Assembly: GCA_045604285.1 (NCBI GenBank)
Contig: JAZUNS010000088.1
Span: forward strand, 1-24,638
Direction of reading: 5' to 3'
Origin: SIG636 sp045604285
GTDB lineage: Bacteria; Bacillota; Clostridia; Oscillospirales; CAG-382
DNA: 24,638 nt
The notes under the pieces were generated by a model. The model searched no databases. It was not told the DNA's origin and saw only the letters and a list, made by a program, of their open reading frames with translations. Shown piece by piece: positions 1 to 7,712 of the stretch; the stretch's first letter is position 1, and every line of letters starts with the position of its first letter. The position numbers were made by a program, and so were the translations under genes.

Positions 1-2
1 TA

Positions 3-2648
3 GCAGCAGGCGACCAGCTCCAGATCATGGTTAACACCTATGATCCCGCAGATCCTTGGGGCACCCCCGCAGGCACCCTTACCATCAACGCAGCTTTCGC
101 TAAGGAAGTTGTTGAACCCGAATATGACAAGCCTCTCACTAACGTAGCAGGCAACGCACAGTACAAGGGCGAAGGCGTAGACAACGGCACCTCCGGCAAC
201 TACTGTGAAGCTCCCGGTACTGATTGGGAAGTTTACCACAACGGTAAGCTTAACGACGGTATCATCCCCACCGGCGACGCCAGTGAAACCAAGGGTCAAA
301 ACGTAGAGTTCTGGCACGCAAGCACCGCACCCGGCGTTATCAACGTATTCTTCAAGTTTGATGCAGCTATCGACCTTGAACAGGTTAACGTTTACATGAA
401 CAACAGAACCGACAACGCTAACACCGGTTATCCCACCAAGATCGACGTATACGTTGGCGACAGCGAAGATCTTGCAGCAGCAACCTACATGGGCGAAGCT
501 ATTACCTCCGATCCCGAAGGCGCAGTAAGAAAGTACACCGTTAACGGTAAGCTCAGCGGCAGCTACGTTATCCTTCAGTTCACCGCAGGTGAAAAGTGGA
601 GAATAACCTGCTCTGAAGTTGAAATTATGGTTGCAGCCGACACCGAAAACATCGCCGGCTACGGCGATTACAAGGGTGACGGTATTGACAACGGCACCTC
701 CGGCAACTACTGTGACGACGGCAACTGGGAAGAATATCACGACGGTAAGCTTACCGACGGCGTTATCCCCACCGTTGCAACCGGTTCCTCCCTCGGTCAG
801 AACGTAGAATTCTGGCTTGACGGCATGATCCCCGGCGCAGCATTTGTATACTTCAAGTTTGACAGCGCTGTTTATGTAGACGAAGTTATCGCTTACATGA
901 ACGCAAGAGAAAATTCTGCTAACCGCGGCTATCCTTCTCAGGTTAAGGTTTACGTTGGCGACAGCGAAGACGTTGCAGCAGCAACCCTCTTTGGTGAAGC
1001 TACCACCACCGACGAAGGCCCCGTAAAGGCATACAAGGCAACCGGCAACGCACTTGTTGGTACCTATGTAATTCTTGAGTTTACCATAGTTAACCCCTAC
1101 ATCTGCATTACCCTTTCCGAAATCGAAATCATGGGTTATTGCGATAAGCCCGATGCTCCCGTTCTTCCTCAGCTTAACGCTCCTACCGGCATCACCGGTA
1201 ACCTTACTCAGATGGAAACCTTCGAAGCTCCCACCATTTCTTGGGAAGCAGTTGAAGGCGCAGTAGCTTACGACGTATACGTTGACGATACCCTCGTTAA
1301 AGAAGGCATCACCGAGCTTACCTACACCATCGAAATGGATCCCGTTGTTGGCTATGCAGGCAACACCAACTACACCAAGGCAACCGTAGTTGCTAAGGGT
1401 GACGGCGTTACCGCAACCGACTCTGTAAGATCCGAATCTTACAACTTCTTCTACGTAGAAAAGCCTCTCGACCTTAGAGGCAACCGTGTAACTTCTGCCG
1501 ACATCATTATCGACCCCGGTCACGGCGGTTCTCAGCCCGGCGCAGTTAACGGCGACAGACAGGAAAAAGACGATACTCTTGCTATGTCTCTCAGACTTGG
1601 TGAGGTCTTCGAATCCCTCGGCTACACCGTTGCATTCACCAGAATTGAAGACGTTGACGACGGCCTTATGAGCAGAGCTGCAAAGGTTAACGCAGGCGAC
1701 TTCGATCTCTTCATCTGCGTACACCGTAACTCTTACGAAGCTACCGGCGTTAAGGGTATCGAGGTTCTCCACGAAACCGGCGACGCTAACGACGAAGCTT
1801 TTGCACAGTCCGTTCTTGACGAACTCGTTGCACTCAACCTCTTCAATAACAGAGGTCTTAAGCCCAGAGATAACCTTGTTGTTACCAACAACGCAAGCGA
1901 CTCTGTTCCCACCATCCTCGTTGAGCTTGGCTTCATCAGCCATGAACCCGCATTCGGCATCGGCGAAAGCGACAACGCTCTCTTCGATACTTACTTCGAT
2001 GATATAGCTCTTGCTATGGTTAAGGGCGCTATGAAGTATCGCGGTTATGAAACCGGCTTCGAAGGCAACGCTACCGTTGACGGCGAAGACTATGTAATCG
2101 ACAACGCTAAGACCGAAATCGACGTAACCGTTGCTATGGGTACCGAATCCATTGCTTACGGCTTCGAAACTCTCCACGGCCTCGGCGCTTCCGACCTCCT
2201 TATGGCTGGTCCTTCCGGCGAATGGGCATCTGTAAGCGGTTATGAACTCGTTGACGACGACAGCGCTAATTACTTCACCGGCAAGAAGCTCGTTTACAAC
2301 GGCACTATCTCTCTTGCAGGTCTTGAAGCAGGCACCTACACCTACACCTTCAAGGTTAAGAACATGGCTGAAGCAGCCGTTCTTTACACCGGCGAAGATG
2401 AAATCGTTACCATCAACGTTACCATCGAAGAAGAAGATATCCTCTACGGTGACGTTAATAACGACGGCAAGGTTAACAGCCTTGACGCTGCTCAGGTTCT
2501 TAAGTATGACGCTTTGATGATCACCCTTGACGATGACGCACTCGTTCGTGCTGACGTAAACGGTGACGGTAAGGTTAACAGCCTTGACGCTGCTCAGATC
2601 CTCAAGTTTGACGCACTCATCATCGACAGCTTTCCCGTTGAAGCATAA
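3..2648 (+). CDS. Secreted N-acetylmuramoyl-L-alanine amidase with discoidin-like repeats and dockerin (5' partial)
   Basis: The reading frame is open to the left edge, so signal peptide and true start lie outside; residue numbers count from the Met codon at 27. Two homologous beta-sandwich modules resembling F5/8-type (discoidin-like) domains lie at about 40-205 and 206-372, followed by a fibronectin-III-like segment at about 380-480. Residues about 490-673 are an Amidase_3 domain, which cleaves the MurNAc-L-Ala bond of peptidoglycan. Its zinc ligands are visible as His499 (DPGHGG), Glu513 and His566 (CVHRNS), with catalytic Glu633 (VELGF), so it should be active. A beta-rich linker of unknown type (about 680-803) leads to a type I dockerin at about 807-867 with two calcium loops (DVNNDGKVNSLD, DVNGDGKVNSLD). 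Known biology: dockerins bind cohesins of extracellular scaffolds. Inference: a scaffold-borne cell-wall hydrolase, remodelling its own wall or attacking other bacteria. Confidence 0.9.
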   Translation, partial: AAGDQLQIMVNTYDPADPWGTPAGTLTINAAFAKEVVEPEYDKPLTNVAGNAQYKGEGVDNGTSGNYCEAPGTDWEVYHNGKLNDGIIPTGDASETKGQNVEFWHASTAPGVINVFFKFDAAIDLEQVNVYMNNRTDNANTGYPTKIDVYVGDSEDLAAATYMGEAITSDPEGAVRKYTVNGKLSGSYVILQFTAGEKWRITCSEVEIMVAADTENIAGYGDYKGDGIDNGTSGNYCDDGNWEEYHDGKLTDGVIPTVATGSSLGQNVEFWLDGMIPGAAFVYFKFDSAVYVDEVIAYMNARENSANRGYPSQVKVYVGDSEDVAAATLFGEATTTDEGPVKAYKATGNALVGTYVILEFTIVNPYICITLSEIEIMGYCDKPDAPVLPQLNAPTGITGNLTQMETFEAPTISWEAVEGAVAYDVYVDDTLVKEGITELTYTIEMDPVVGYAGNTNYTKATVVAKGDGVTATDSVRSESYNFFYVEKPLDLRGNRVTSADIIIDPGHGGSQPGAVNGDRQEKDDTLAMSLRLGEVFESLGYTVAFTRIEDVDDGLMSRAAKVNAGDFDLFICVHRNSYEATGVKGIEVLHETGDANDEAFAQSVLDELVALNLFNNRGLKPRDNLVVTNNASDSVPTILVELGFISHEPAFGIGESDNALFDTYFDDIALAMVKGAMKYRGYETGFEGNATVDGEDYVIDNAKTEIDVTVAMGTESIAYGFETLHGLGASDLLMAGPSGEWASVSGYELVDDDSANYFTGKKLVYNGTISLAGLEAGTYTYTFKVKNMAEAAVLYTGEDEIVTINVTIEEEDILYGDVNNDGKVNSLDAAQVLKYDALMITLDDDALVRADVNGDGKVNSLDAAQILKFDALIIDSFPVEA
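180..1135 (+). repeat. Tandem duplication of a discoidin-like module within the amidase gene
   Basis: Two consecutive modules of roughly 165-169 codons are recognisably duplicated. A stretch of 29 bases at 180-208 recurs identically at 687-715, encoding the DNGTSGNYC motif, and both copies also share blocks such as GQNVEFW and VYVGDSED. The rest has diverged. This is an intragenic domain duplication, not a mobile repeat. Confidence 0.85.
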
Positions 2649-2667
2649 CCAAATAGCTTAACAAATA

Positions 2668-2702
2668 AAAATAATCGGGGCTTTTGCCCCGATTATTTTT
2701 TA
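2668..2702 (+). terminator. Rho-independent terminator of the dockerin amidase gene
   Basis: About 20 bases after the stop codon, the arm AATAATCGGGGC pairs with GCCCCGATTATT across a 4-base TTTT loop, and the helix runs into a T-rich tract. It isolates the amidase gene from ygiQ. Confidence 0.93.
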
Positions 2703-2756
2703 TATAAGGGCAAAGGGTCTTTTTGTCAACAGCCCCTTGCCCTTTCTTTTTTGTGC

Positions 2757-2784
2757 TTGCATTTCCATAAAGATATGTTATAAT
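2757..2784 (+). promoter_or_regulatory. Sigma-A-type promoter of ygiQ
   Basis: A -35 TTGCAT (2757-2762) and a perfect -10 TATAAT (2779-2784) are separated by 16 bases, and a TG one base before the -10 makes it an extended -10 element. It lies about 35 bases before the ygiQ start, downstream of the preceding terminator. Confidence 0.8.
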
Positions 2785-2817
2785 TTATTTATAGTTTGCC
2801 GAAAGAGAGGTAGCAAT

Positions 2818-4671
2818 ATGCCCTTTTTACCCGTAACAGCAGAAGAAATAAAAGAGCTTGGCTGGGATGCACCCGATTTTGTGTTGGTAACGGGTGACGC
2901 CTACGTAGACCACCCCTCCTTCGGTACGGCGATAATCTCACGCGTGCTGGAAGCTGAAGGCTTTAGAGTTGCAATCCTTGCACAACCCGATTGGCGCAAC
3001 ACGCCGGATTTTTGCCGCTTTGGCAGGCCTCGTCTGGGGTTTCTTGTAAACAGCGGTAACATAGACAGCATGGTTGCCCACTATACTGCCGCAAAAAAGC
3101 GCAGGGGTGACGATTATTATTCCCCCGGCGGCAAGTCGGGCAAGCGCCCCGATAGGGCAATTATCGTCTACTGCAACCGTATAAGAGAGGCTTACGGCGA
3201 TATCCCCATAGTTATAGGCGGTATCGAGGCATCTACCCGCCGCTTTGCCCATTACGACTATTGGACGGATAAGGTGCGCCGCAGCATACTTATAGACAGC
3301 GGTGCCGATCTGCTTGCCTACGGCATGGGCGAAAACATCATGCGCCGCATAGCTTTTCTTTTGGATAAGGGCGTGCCCGTCCACAAGCTTAGGGATATAA
3401 GGGGTACGGTGTATCGCTGCGCAAAGGAAGAAAAGCCCCATTTTGAAAGCGTTTACACCTTTGATTACAACACCCTTAAGACCGATAAAACTGCCTATGC
3501 CAAGGCTTTTAAGATACAGTACGATAATATGGACGCCATAAAGGGCAAAGCCGTGTGCGAGGAATATGACGATTGTATGCTTGTTCAAAACCCGCCGATG
3601 GCGCCCCTTACCCGTAACGAGCTTGACAAGGTGTATTCCTTGCCCTATATGCGCAACTACCACCCCTCCTACGAGAAGGACGGCGGCGTGCCCGCAATAG
3701 CCGAGGTTAAGTTTTCCATAACCCACAGCAGGGGCTGTTTCGGCGGCTGTAACTTCTGCGCCCTTACCTACGTGCAGGGCAGAAGCGTTTGCTCTCGCAG
3801 TGAAAAAAGCGTGCTGGAGGAGGCAGAGCTTATCGCCGCAATGCCCGATTTTAAAGGCTATATTCACGATATAGGCGGCCCTACCGCCAACTTCCGCCAC
3901 CCCGCCTGCGCACAGCAGAAGGAAAACGGCGTATGTACCGGCAAGCGCTGTCTGTTCCCCAAGCCCTGCAAAAACCTTAACGCCGACCATAGCGAATACG
4001 TCCGCCTTTTGGAAAAGGTAGAGCAGATCCCCGGCGTAAAGCGTGTGTTTATACGCAGCGGCATTCGTTTTGACTACCTGCTGGAGGATAAAAACGAAAA
4101 ATTCTTTAAGCGCCTTGTGGCAAACCACGTAAGCGGACAGCTAAAGGTTGCCCCGGAGCATTGCTCTGACAACGTGCTTAAATACATGGGCAAGCCCTCC
4201 TTTGAGGTATATAAGCGCTTTCAGGCACGGTTTTATCAGCTTACAAAGTCCATGGGGAAGGAGCAGTACCTTGTGCCGTATTTAATGTCCTCCCACCCGG
4301 GCAGCACCATAAACGACGCTATAGCACTGGCGCTGTACCTGCGTGAGAACAAGCTTAATCCGGAGCAAGTGCAGGATTTTTATCCAACCCCCGGCACGGC
4401 AAGCACCTGTATGTTCCACACGGGGCTTAACCCCTTTGACATGGAAAAGGTGTACGTACCCAAAAGCTATGAGGAAAAACGGCTGCAAAGGGCGCTGCTT
4501 CAGTCCTATAAGCCGGAAAACGCCCCCTTGGTTCGCCGTGCTTTAGAGCAGGCCCACCGCACCGACCTTATACCCGTGCTTTTGCCCCACGGCGGCAAAC
4601 GCACCGCCTCTAAGAGCAATAACGCCTATAAAGCTGCTCCCAAAGGAAAGCGCAACCAAAGGCGAAAATAA
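2818..4671 (+). CDS. ygiQ: YgiQ family (UPF0313) radical SAM protein
   Basis: A 617-residue protein matching the YgiQ family over its whole length. It begins with the family's N-terminal region (FVLVTGDAYVDHPSFG), which precedes the radical SAM core. The core carries the CxxxCxxC cluster motif at Cys307, Cys311 and Cys314 (CFGGCNFC), which binds the 4Fe-4S centre that cleaves S-adenosylmethionine. A second Cys-rich stretch and the motif FIRSGIRFDY follow, and the protein ends in a Lys/Arg-rich tail. The physiological substrate of the family is not established. I chose ATG 2818 because GAGAGG lies just upstream and the -10 box at 2779-2784 would fall inside a protein started at 2737. It appears monocistronic, with its own promoter. 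Confidence 0.92.
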   Translation: MPFLPVTAEEIKELGWDAPDFVLVTGDAYVDHPSFGTAIISRVLEAEGFRVAILAQPDWRNTPDFCRFGRPRLGFLVNSGNIDSMVAHYTAAKKRRGDDYYSPGGKSGKRPDRAIIVYCNRIREAYGDIPIVIGGIEASTRRFAHYDYWTDKVRRSILIDSGADLLAYGMGENIMRRIAFLLDKGVPVHKLRDIRGTVYRCAKEEKPHFESVYTFDYNTLKTDKTAYAKAFKIQYDNMDAIKGKAVCEEYDDCMLVQNPPMAPLTRNELDKVYSLPYMRNYHPSYEKDGGVPAIAEVKFSITHSRGCFGGCNFCALTYVQGRSVCSRSEKSVLEEAELIAAMPDFKGYIHDIGGPTANFRHPACAQQKENGVCTGKRCLFPKPCKNLNADHSEYVRLLEKVEQIPGVKRVFIRSGIRFDYLLEDKNEKFFKRLVANHVSGQLKVAPEHCSDNVLKYMGKPSFEVYKRFQARFYQLTKSMGKEQYLVPYLMSSHPGSTINDAIALALYLRENKLNPEQVQDFYPTPGTASTCMFHTGLNPFDMEKVYVPKSYEEKRLQRALLQSYKPENAPLVRRALEQAHRTDLIPVLLPHGGKRTASKSNNAYKAAPKGKRNQRRK

Positions 4672-4840
4672 TACATCCCAGGGTGGCTTCTACCACCTCG
4701 GCAGCTTGTCTGATAAAGAAATAGCTGCTTAGGGTGTGGCTGTTCCATAGGCAGGCTATGTAGGTTATGCACAGGGTAATAGGAAGTAAAGTTCCTATAA
4801 TAAGGGTGTATAATGCGTAGCTGCAAGGTTTGTTTTTCAT
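4610..4840 (-). CDS. Possible small membrane protein of 76 residues
   Basis: I recognise no family. The frame encodes two hydrophobic stretches (about residues 8-32 and 52-67) with a positively charged N-terminus, as in a small two-helix membrane protein. An AAAGGA sequence lies about 11 bases before the ATG. It fills most of the otherwise empty gap between ygiQ and nrdR, and its end overlaps the last 62 bases of ygiQ on the opposite strand. Against it: its start lies next to the nrdR promoter, I see no convincing promoter of its own, and no terminator follows. It may be a chance frame. Confidence 0.35.
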   Translation of the reverse strand: MKNKPCSYALYTLIIGTLLPITLCITYIACLWNSHTLSSYFFIRQAAEVVEATLGCIIFAFGCAFLWEQLYRRYCS

Positions 4841-4858
4841 AAAGTATAAAATCCTTTC

Positions 4859-4887
4859 TTTACAAAAAGTTTTGTTTGTGTTACAAT
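4859..4887 (+). promoter_or_regulatory. Sigma-A-type promoter of nrdR
   Basis: TTTACA (4859-4864) and TACAAT (4882-4887) are spaced by 17 bases, with a TG one base upstream of the -10 (extended -10). It lies about 50 bases before the nrdR start. AT-rich sequence right after the -10 vaguely recalls an NrdR box but is too weak to call autoregulation. Confidence 0.75.
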
Positions 4888-4938
4888 ATATTAAAAGCGG
4901 TAATTTCCGCTTGTTAACAGAAAGAGGTGTTTTGTTAA

Positions 4939-5397
4939 ATGAAGTGTCCTGCTTGTAACCATCCCGAAAGCAAGGTTATCGATTCACGCCCAACGGCAGA
5001 GGGTGCCTCTATCCGTCGCCGCAGAGAGTGCCTTGCGTGTCAGCGCCGTTTTACCACCTACGAGATAATTGAGGACGTCCCCATGCTTGTGGTAAAAAAG
5101 GACAATACAAGGGAAGCCTATGACAGAAACAAGCTGCTTGCGGGTATAATCCGTGCCTGCGATAAGCGCCAGATCTCCAAGGACGTTATGGAGGGTATCG
5201 TAAGCGATATAGAGCGCAACCTGCAAAACTCTGTTCATAACGAAATACCTACTTCTTATATCGGCGAGATGGTCATGCGCCGTCTGAAGGAAATTGACGA
5301 GGTTGCCTACGTGCGCTTTGCCTCGGTTTACCGTCAGTTTAAAGACCTTGATGCCTTTGTTGATGAGCTTAACAAGCTTTTGGCAGAGAAAAAATAG
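4939..5397 (+). CDS. nrdR: Transcriptional repressor NrdR
   Basis: At 152 residues this is the standard NrdR length and architecture. An N-terminal zinc ribbon uses Cys3, Cys6, Cys31 and Cys34 (CPAC and CLAC), with the characteristic RRRRECLACQRRFTTYE segment between them and the next domain. An ATP-cone domain covers about residues 49-139. NrdR senses ATP/dATP and represses ribonucleotide reductase genes by binding paired NrdR boxes. No nrd gene lies in this window, so it acts in trans. The start is supported by AAAGAGGTG at 4921-4929. It has its own promoter and terminator and is therefore probably monocistronic. Confidence 0.97.
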   Translation: MKCPACNHPESKVIDSRPTAEGASIRRRRECLACQRRFTTYEIIEDVPMLVVKKDNTREAYDRNKLLAGIIRACDKRQISKDVMEGIVSDIERNLQNSVHNEIPTSYIGEMVMRRLKEIDEVAYVRFASVYRQFKDLDAFVDELNKLLAEKK

Positions 5398-5403
5398 CGT
5401 TTA

Positions 5404-5436
5404 TGGGGAAGCCTTTTGCAGGCTTCTCTTTTTTGC
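5404..5436 (+). terminator. Rho-independent terminator of nrdR
   Basis: GAAGCCT (5408-5414) pairs with AGGCTTC (5420-5426) across a 5-base loop and is followed by TCTTTTTT. It begins about 10 bases after the nrdR stop codon. Confidence 0.88.
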
Positions 5437-5486
5437 AAAAAAAGCACGGAACGTTACCTTAAAGTGACATTCCGTGCTGATTTTTT
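5437..5486 (-). terminator. Bidirectional terminator of the minus-strand envelope operon
   Basis: AGCACGGAA (5443-5451) pairs with TTCCGTGCT (5470-5478) around an 18-base loop. Read on the minus strand, the hairpin follows the M23-like gene and ends in a run of T residues (A-run at 5437-5443 on the plus strand). On the plus strand it is followed by TTTTTT as well, so it can also act as a second stop for nrdR transcription. Confidence 0.82.
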
Positions 5487-5494
5487 ATTAAGTT

Positions 5495-7129
5495 TTATTC
5501 GGTAATATTAAGACCGGCTTGATAAAAGCTGTTGGGGTCAACGAATACGCCGTTAACGGTTATGGCAAATCTAAGCATTGCTACAGCCTCTTCACCGTTT
5601 TTGTAGGTCATGCCGCTGATACCGCCGGTGCCTATAATTTCGCCTTCCTGAACCGTGTCACCCACTGCCTTAGACTCACTAAAGGCACCAAGGTTGTAAT
5701 AGTGGCTAAGTATGCCGTAGCCGTGGTCTATTACCACCATCTTGCCGTGGATATCGTCCTCACCCATATAGATTATAACGCCCTTCTTGGTAGCCTTAAC
5801 GGTATCCTTATCTGTAACCGCATAATCTATGCTTTCCAAATGGAAGTAGGGAACAACGTCATTAACGGACATATAGGTACCAAAATCGTAAAGGACGTCG
5901 CCGCTTACGGGCTTGCTGAACTTGCTGCCAAAGCTTATAAGCCCTTCGTTATCGCTTGCGCCCCATTCCTTAAGCAGGGCTTGGTAGCTTGCGATCTTAT
6001 CGGGGGTAAGGGATTGGGTGTAAAGCTCGGTATCCATTCGCTCTCTTACAAGGGAGGAATCCGCCTTCTTTACGCTTAGAGTAAAGCTTTCCTTAACCTG
6101 GCCGATGGTAAAGGCAAGAGAATAATCGCCTGCGTCGTTGTCGATACTAAGGGGCAAAACTATATGGGCGTAGTCGTCATCCTTGCCGTAAATAACCTTA
6201 AGCTCAGAGGTTTTAAGCTGTGTATCCAAGGTAATGGTCTCATCAGCGCTTAAATGGCTGAAGGTAAGGTATATCATATCGCCTGCTACAGCCTCTATGG
6301 GGTGATGCTTAAGCTCGGGCAATACGTCATAGAACACCTCAAACTCGTATACCGCAGTACCGCCCAAGGCTCTGCCTGCGCTGCCCCAACGGGCTTCCAG
6401 ACGTACCTTCAATACGGTGTCGTTGGTGCGGTAAAGAGTGGAAAACTCGGTTTCCTTAAGGACGTTGCCATCGGGATCGGTAAAGGTTAAAATACGCTCT
6501 TCCGGCTCAACGGAAAAATCAATGGGGTTATCAATTATCTTAAAATTATAGTTAAAGCGCTGGGGCTCGGTTGCCCTGGCGGCGCCCTTATAATCAACCC
6601 CTGCGTTGGCAATGTTTTGGTACTGCCAGCTGTATTCAGAGGGCAACACCGTAACGCTGCCGCCGCCGGATGCAAAATAAAGGGTGGGCAGAGTGCAGCC
6701 TGCGTTTTCGTAAACGGCTTCGTACTCACTGCGCTGTAAAAGCCCGGTTGCGTGCTCCGAAAGCAGGGCGCAGTGCTCGCCGCTTTCCTTGGTAAAGAAG
6801 CAGCCGTTTGTGTTTACCTCGGGGTACAGCTTAAAGCTTACGTTGCCCTCGGGGCGGGCGATGCTTACGTTAAAGCAATCGTCACCGTCAACCTCTCTCA
6901 AGGGGGAGGGAAGAGGGGCAGAGTTTAAAAACATTTCAACGTAAAACTCTATATCTTCCTTTTTTGTAAAGGAAAACTTCTCTCCATCCGGTGCGGTCAC
7001 TTCCACGGCTGATACCTTTTCTACGTCAATATCCGTGCCGGAAAGCGTTATAAAGTAATAAACTATAAACACCATGGGCAGGCACAGCAATATCCACAGC
7101 CATGCGCTTTTTTTCTTGTTCTTTTCCAC
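5495..7129 (-). CDS. Membrane-anchored M23 (LytM-like) protein, probably catalytically inactive
   Basis: A 544-residue protein with one N-terminal transmembrane helix (about 9-29), a long extracellular region with no domain I recognise, and a C-terminal M23/LytM fold at about 405-535 (SKPVSGDVLYDFG to VDPNSFY). M23 enzymes are zinc endopeptidases of peptidoglycan. Here the HxH zinc/catalytic motif (normally PHLHF) reads AMLRF, Met518 and Arg520. The YAHL histidine is Asn479. The first site has His430 and Asp435 with one residue too many between them. Inference: a degenerate LytM domain used for binding or for activating another hydrolase, as known for EnvC and partly for SpoIIQ. Translation starts at GTG 7129, with GGAG six bases upstream. 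It is the last gene of a three-gene operon, 19 bases after the DUF4358 gene. Confidence 0.85.
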   Translation of the reverse strand: MEKNKKKSAWLWILLCLPMVFIVYYFITLSGTDIDVEKVSAVEVTAPDGEKFSFTKKEDIEFYVEMFLNSAPLPSPLREVDGDDCFNVSIARPEGNVSFKLYPEVNTNGCFFTKESGEHCALLSEHATGLLQRSEYEAVYENAGCTLPTLYFASGGGSVTVLPSEYSWQYQNIANAGVDYKGAARATEPQRFNYNFKIIDNPIDFSVEPEERILTFTDPDGNVLKETEFSTLYRTNDTVLKVRLEARWGSAGRALGGTAVYEFEVFYDVLPELKHHPIEAVAGDMIYLTFSHLSADETITLDTQLKTSELKVIYGKDDDYAHIVLPLSIDNDAGDYSLAFTIGQVKESFTLSVKKADSSLVRERMDTELYTQSLTPDKIASYQALLKEWGASDNEGLISFGSKFSKPVSGDVLYDFGTYMSVNDVVPYFHLESIDYAVTDKDTVKATKKGVIIYMGEDDIHGKMVVIDHGYGILSHYYNLGAFSESKAVGDTVQEGEIIGTGGISGMTYKNGEEAVAMLRFAITVNGVFVDPNSFYQAGLNITE

Positions 7130-7148
7130 TTATGGCTCCGTTCCGCTA

Positions 7149-7682
7149 TCAGCCGGCAATAGCTGCCTTGATTGCGTTGTTAATGCTTTCAACGTTGGGA
7201 GAGATTACGATATAAGCGTAAACGCCCTCGCCGCCTACAACTGCCTTAAGGGACATTTGATAATTGTCTGCGTTGTAGTCCTTATACTGGTTTTGCAGGC
7301 TTGTAAGCTTGTTTTTAAGCAGGGTTCTGATATTTTCGCCCTCTTCTTCGCTTATAGCCTTATAAACTGCAACGGTCTCGGCAGAGTTGCCGGTATCCTC
7401 GCATACCCAAAAGCCTTCGGCAAAGGTTTCGGGGTTAATGCCGGTATCGTTATAAATTGCGTCTGCAGGCATTTCAAGATATGCATCCTTCATAAGGCCG
7501 CATACGGTGGTTTTCAAAGCATCGGCGTTGAAAACAGGCGCATTTACGGATTCCTCAACGGAAGAGCTAACCTCGCTGCCCGAGGATTCGCCTGCAGATG
7601 AGCTTTCCTCACCGTTGCCGCAAGCGGTAAATGCGGCGGTAGTAATAAGACCTGCCAAAATCAATGCAAAAATTCTTTTCAT
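7149..7682 (-). CDS. DUF4358-type lipoprotein
   Basis: A 177-residue predicted lipoprotein. The signal peptide ends in a lipobox-like TAAFTAC, with the lipidated cysteine at position 21. A Ser/Glu/Gly linker runs to about residue 47, and the compact C-terminal domain (about 50-177) looks like DUF4358, a family of short clostridial secreted proteins of unknown function often encoded near SGNH/acyltransferase genes. That assignment is by overall resemblance and moderate. It sits 30 bases downstream of the SGNH gene and 19 bases upstream of the M23-like gene, so all three should be co-transcribed and act outside the membrane. The RBS is AAAGGA, about 11 bases from the ATG. Confidence 0.75.
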   Translation of the reverse strand: MKRIFALILAGLITTAAFTACGNGEESSSAGESSGSEVSSSVEESVNAPVFNADALKTTVCGLMKDAYLEMPADAIYNDTGINPETFAEGFWVCEDTGNSAETVAVYKAISEEEGENIRTLLKNKLTSLQNQYKDYNADNYQMSLKAVVGGEGVYAYIVISPNVESINNAIKAAIAG

Positions 7683-7712
7683 GTTAGTTTTATTCCTTTC
7701 AGTATAGATTTA

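Noticed and set aside
2064..2436. Cohesin domain in the amidase protein between amidase and dockerin
   Set aside because: The region is beta-rich with an immunoglobulin-like look, but I see no convincing cohesin signature; left as an unknown linker domain.
2737..2817. Upstream start that would extend YgiQ by 27 residues
   Set aside because: The extension covers the -35 and extended -10 promoter elements, and the ATG at 2818 has its own RBS.
4682..4697. Hairpin GGTGG/CCACC after ygiQ as terminator
   Set aside because: Five base pairs only and no following T-run.
4879..4900. Possible NrdR box in the nrdR promoter
   Set aside because: The AT-rich ACAATATATT stretch only partly fits the NrdR consensus, and no second box at the required spacing is visible.
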